Below are positions 62,626 through 64,000 of a DNA stretch of 64,000 nt, piece by piece. A model generated the notes under the pieces. That model did no database searches and had not been told where the DNA came from. It saw only the letters and a list, made by a program, of their open reading frames with translations. Origin of the DNA: Solea solea (Eukaryota > Chordata > Actinopteri > Pleuronectiformes > Soleidae); contig NC_081136.1 in the NCBI RefSeq assembly GCF_958295425.1, forward strand, positions 13,239,381 through 13,303,380, read 5' to 3'. Made by a program: the position numbers and the translations under genes. Numbering within the stretch: position 1 is the first letter of the stretch; each line of letters opens with the position of its first letter.

Positions 62626-62699
62626 GTGAGTCATGAAAGTTACACGTCACCCTCTGTTAAATGGAATAAACCTATAAATACATCACCCTCCATTTTATG

Positions 62700-63150
62700 A
62701 AGTACATCTGCGTGTCAACACAAACATCTTATCAGCCAATCACATGGCTACAACTCAATGCATTTGGACATGTACTGTAGACAGGGTCAAGACAAGCTGC
62801 TGACATTCAAACCGAGCATCAGAATGAGGGAGAAAGGTGATTTAAGTGACTTTGAATGTGTTTTTTCGTAGAAACTGCTGATCTACTAGGATTTTGATGT
62901 ACAACCATGTCTAGGGTTTATAGTGAATGGTCTGTAAAAGGGAAAATATCCAGTGAGCAGCAGTTTTTTGGGCGAAAATGCTTTGTTGATGACAGCGGTA
63001 AGAGACGGATAACCAGACTGGTTCATGATAGAAGGGCAACATTCTATCATGACACCACACCAGTATTATTTACCAATGTGGTAAAGAATACCACACCGGG
63101 TACCATTCCTGACACTTTATAGGGTTCCAGTGTTGCTAATAAGGTGGCCA
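62700..63150 (+). mobile_element. Tc1-like transposon, internally deleted
   Basis: Plus-strand text matches a fish Tc1/mariner family: atcagccaatcacatggcta, aaccgagcatcagaatgagg, then gaaactgctgatctactagg and a frame reading EWSVKGKISSEQQFFGRKC. A TAG interrupts the first codons and the DDE catalytic core is absent. The right end carries taataaggtggcca, the terminal text also seen at 23431. Located just after the netrin exon donor. Confidence 0.8.
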
Positions 63151-63154
63151 GAGA

Positions 63155-64000
63155 GCAGAGGTGGGGGGATTTGACTCGAGTCTGACTTAAGTCGCAAAAG
63201 TGAGGACTTGAGGCTTGACTAACGTTGGAAAACGACTCGATGTAGACTTGGGTAAAATGACTCAAAATGACTTCTGGAATATTTACATTTTCTCAAATAT
63301 TGAGGGGGTTAACGTTCCAATTTGCTTTTGAAACACGGAACACATTGGATGTCTGCTTTTGCGGCCTTGATTTCAAACCTGGCAACCGAGCGACACCAAC
63401 ACCACAACGTGAAATGCCATTCGACACTTCAAATCCCACAAAGGAAGGTAACACATTGAAGTCAGTTGGTTGCTATTTTAAACGAACGCTAGTTAGTGTC
63501 TTGGTGGGTCAAAAGCTGGTTATAAGTGCGCGGAACGTGCTGCTTTATTAGGCTAATGAATGCATTTCCAGGGTTTAATATCGGCCTACAGTCAGTATTC
63601 TTTACATTTTAGGCTCTGCAGTTTCATTTATTTTCATTTTATTGGTGTAAATTATATATTCTTTTACAAACAATTCAATTGTATGGCACTGTGAAGCTGT
63701 CCTTACGTTGTATGAGTTATACAGTGTTTATGTTACTGATAAACTCTAGCAGTTCAGAATGACTTACTAATGTCTTTTTAGCATATTTAAATGTGGAATA
63801 CCTGGGAAATCATCTTCATCTTCTATATTCATACGACTTAACTTGCTTGATTTAAAGCAGAGACTCGACTAGACTTGGTTGAGGGTAAGACTTGGGACTT
63901 GCTTGTGGCACAAACAGATTATCATCTACCATAACAAAATGATTCTGGATTATTGAGTTCAAATATGGTTATTGTAGAAATGTTACATACCGAGCAGGAG
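63155..64000. other. Netrin intron with a repeat, no exon seen
   Basis: Starts at a cagaggtggg-type end and contains tracts of gactcgagtc, gacttgagg and acttgggact at 63165-63260 and 63835-63915. This is the pattern of a non-autonomous fish repeat of roughly 750 bp. No next netrin exon lies within the window. Confidence 0.5.

Overview
The window is vertebrate nuclear DNA and very probably from a ray-finned (teleost) fish. It has long AT-rich introns and intergenic stretches, GT-AG spliced genes, many dinucleotide microsatellites, and several mobile-element families that I associate with fish genomes: hAT-like MITEs, a PIF/Harbinger element, Tc1-like remnants and non-LTR retrotransposons. No bacterial operons, CRISPR arrays, tRNA or rRNA genes were seen.

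Layout. (1) 1062-9720, plus strand: pcolce, procollagen C-proteinase enhancer, with its signal-peptide exon outside the window or unrecognised. (2) 11.1-17.25 kb and 20.3-27.2 kb: a direct segmental duplication. Each unit carries a minus-strand five-exon gene for a TMEM272-like four-pass membrane protein. The 23-25 kb copy is intact (172 aa); the 14-17 kb copy has a one-base shift in its start-codon exon. A truncated non-LTR retrotransposon lies between the units and another lies inside the second. (3) 30117-41921, minus strand: a complete 12-coding-exon calpain-5-like gene (714 aa) with an intact Cys/His/Asn triad and an extra segment of about 75 residues. Its introns hold a 1.9-kb Harbinger remnant, a hAT-like MITE with a perfect 8-bp target duplication and a TIR element. 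(4) 46340-48660, plus strand: cnpy4, a complete canopy-family ER protein (232 aa). (5) 48.9-61.1 kb: gene-poor DNA with decayed retrotransposon pieces, then a possible promoter and first exon for the next gene. (6) 61160-62625, plus strand: the first coding exon of a netrin-family gene, truncated by the window end, followed by a Tc1-like remnant.

The genes are independent eukaryotic transcription units. pcolce and cnpy4 have human orthologues that I recall both lying in 7q22.1, so their proximity here fits an ancestral linkage. PCOLCE (collagen processing), CNPY4 (ER folding of receptors) and netrin (guidance cue with a laminin N-terminal domain) act in the secretory pathway or extracellular matrix; calpain-5 is an intracellular protease. 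I found no convincing new multi-gene system. The most unusual features are lineage-specific protein insertions (netrin, calpain, PCOLCE linker) and the datable insertion history of the TMEM272-like duplication.
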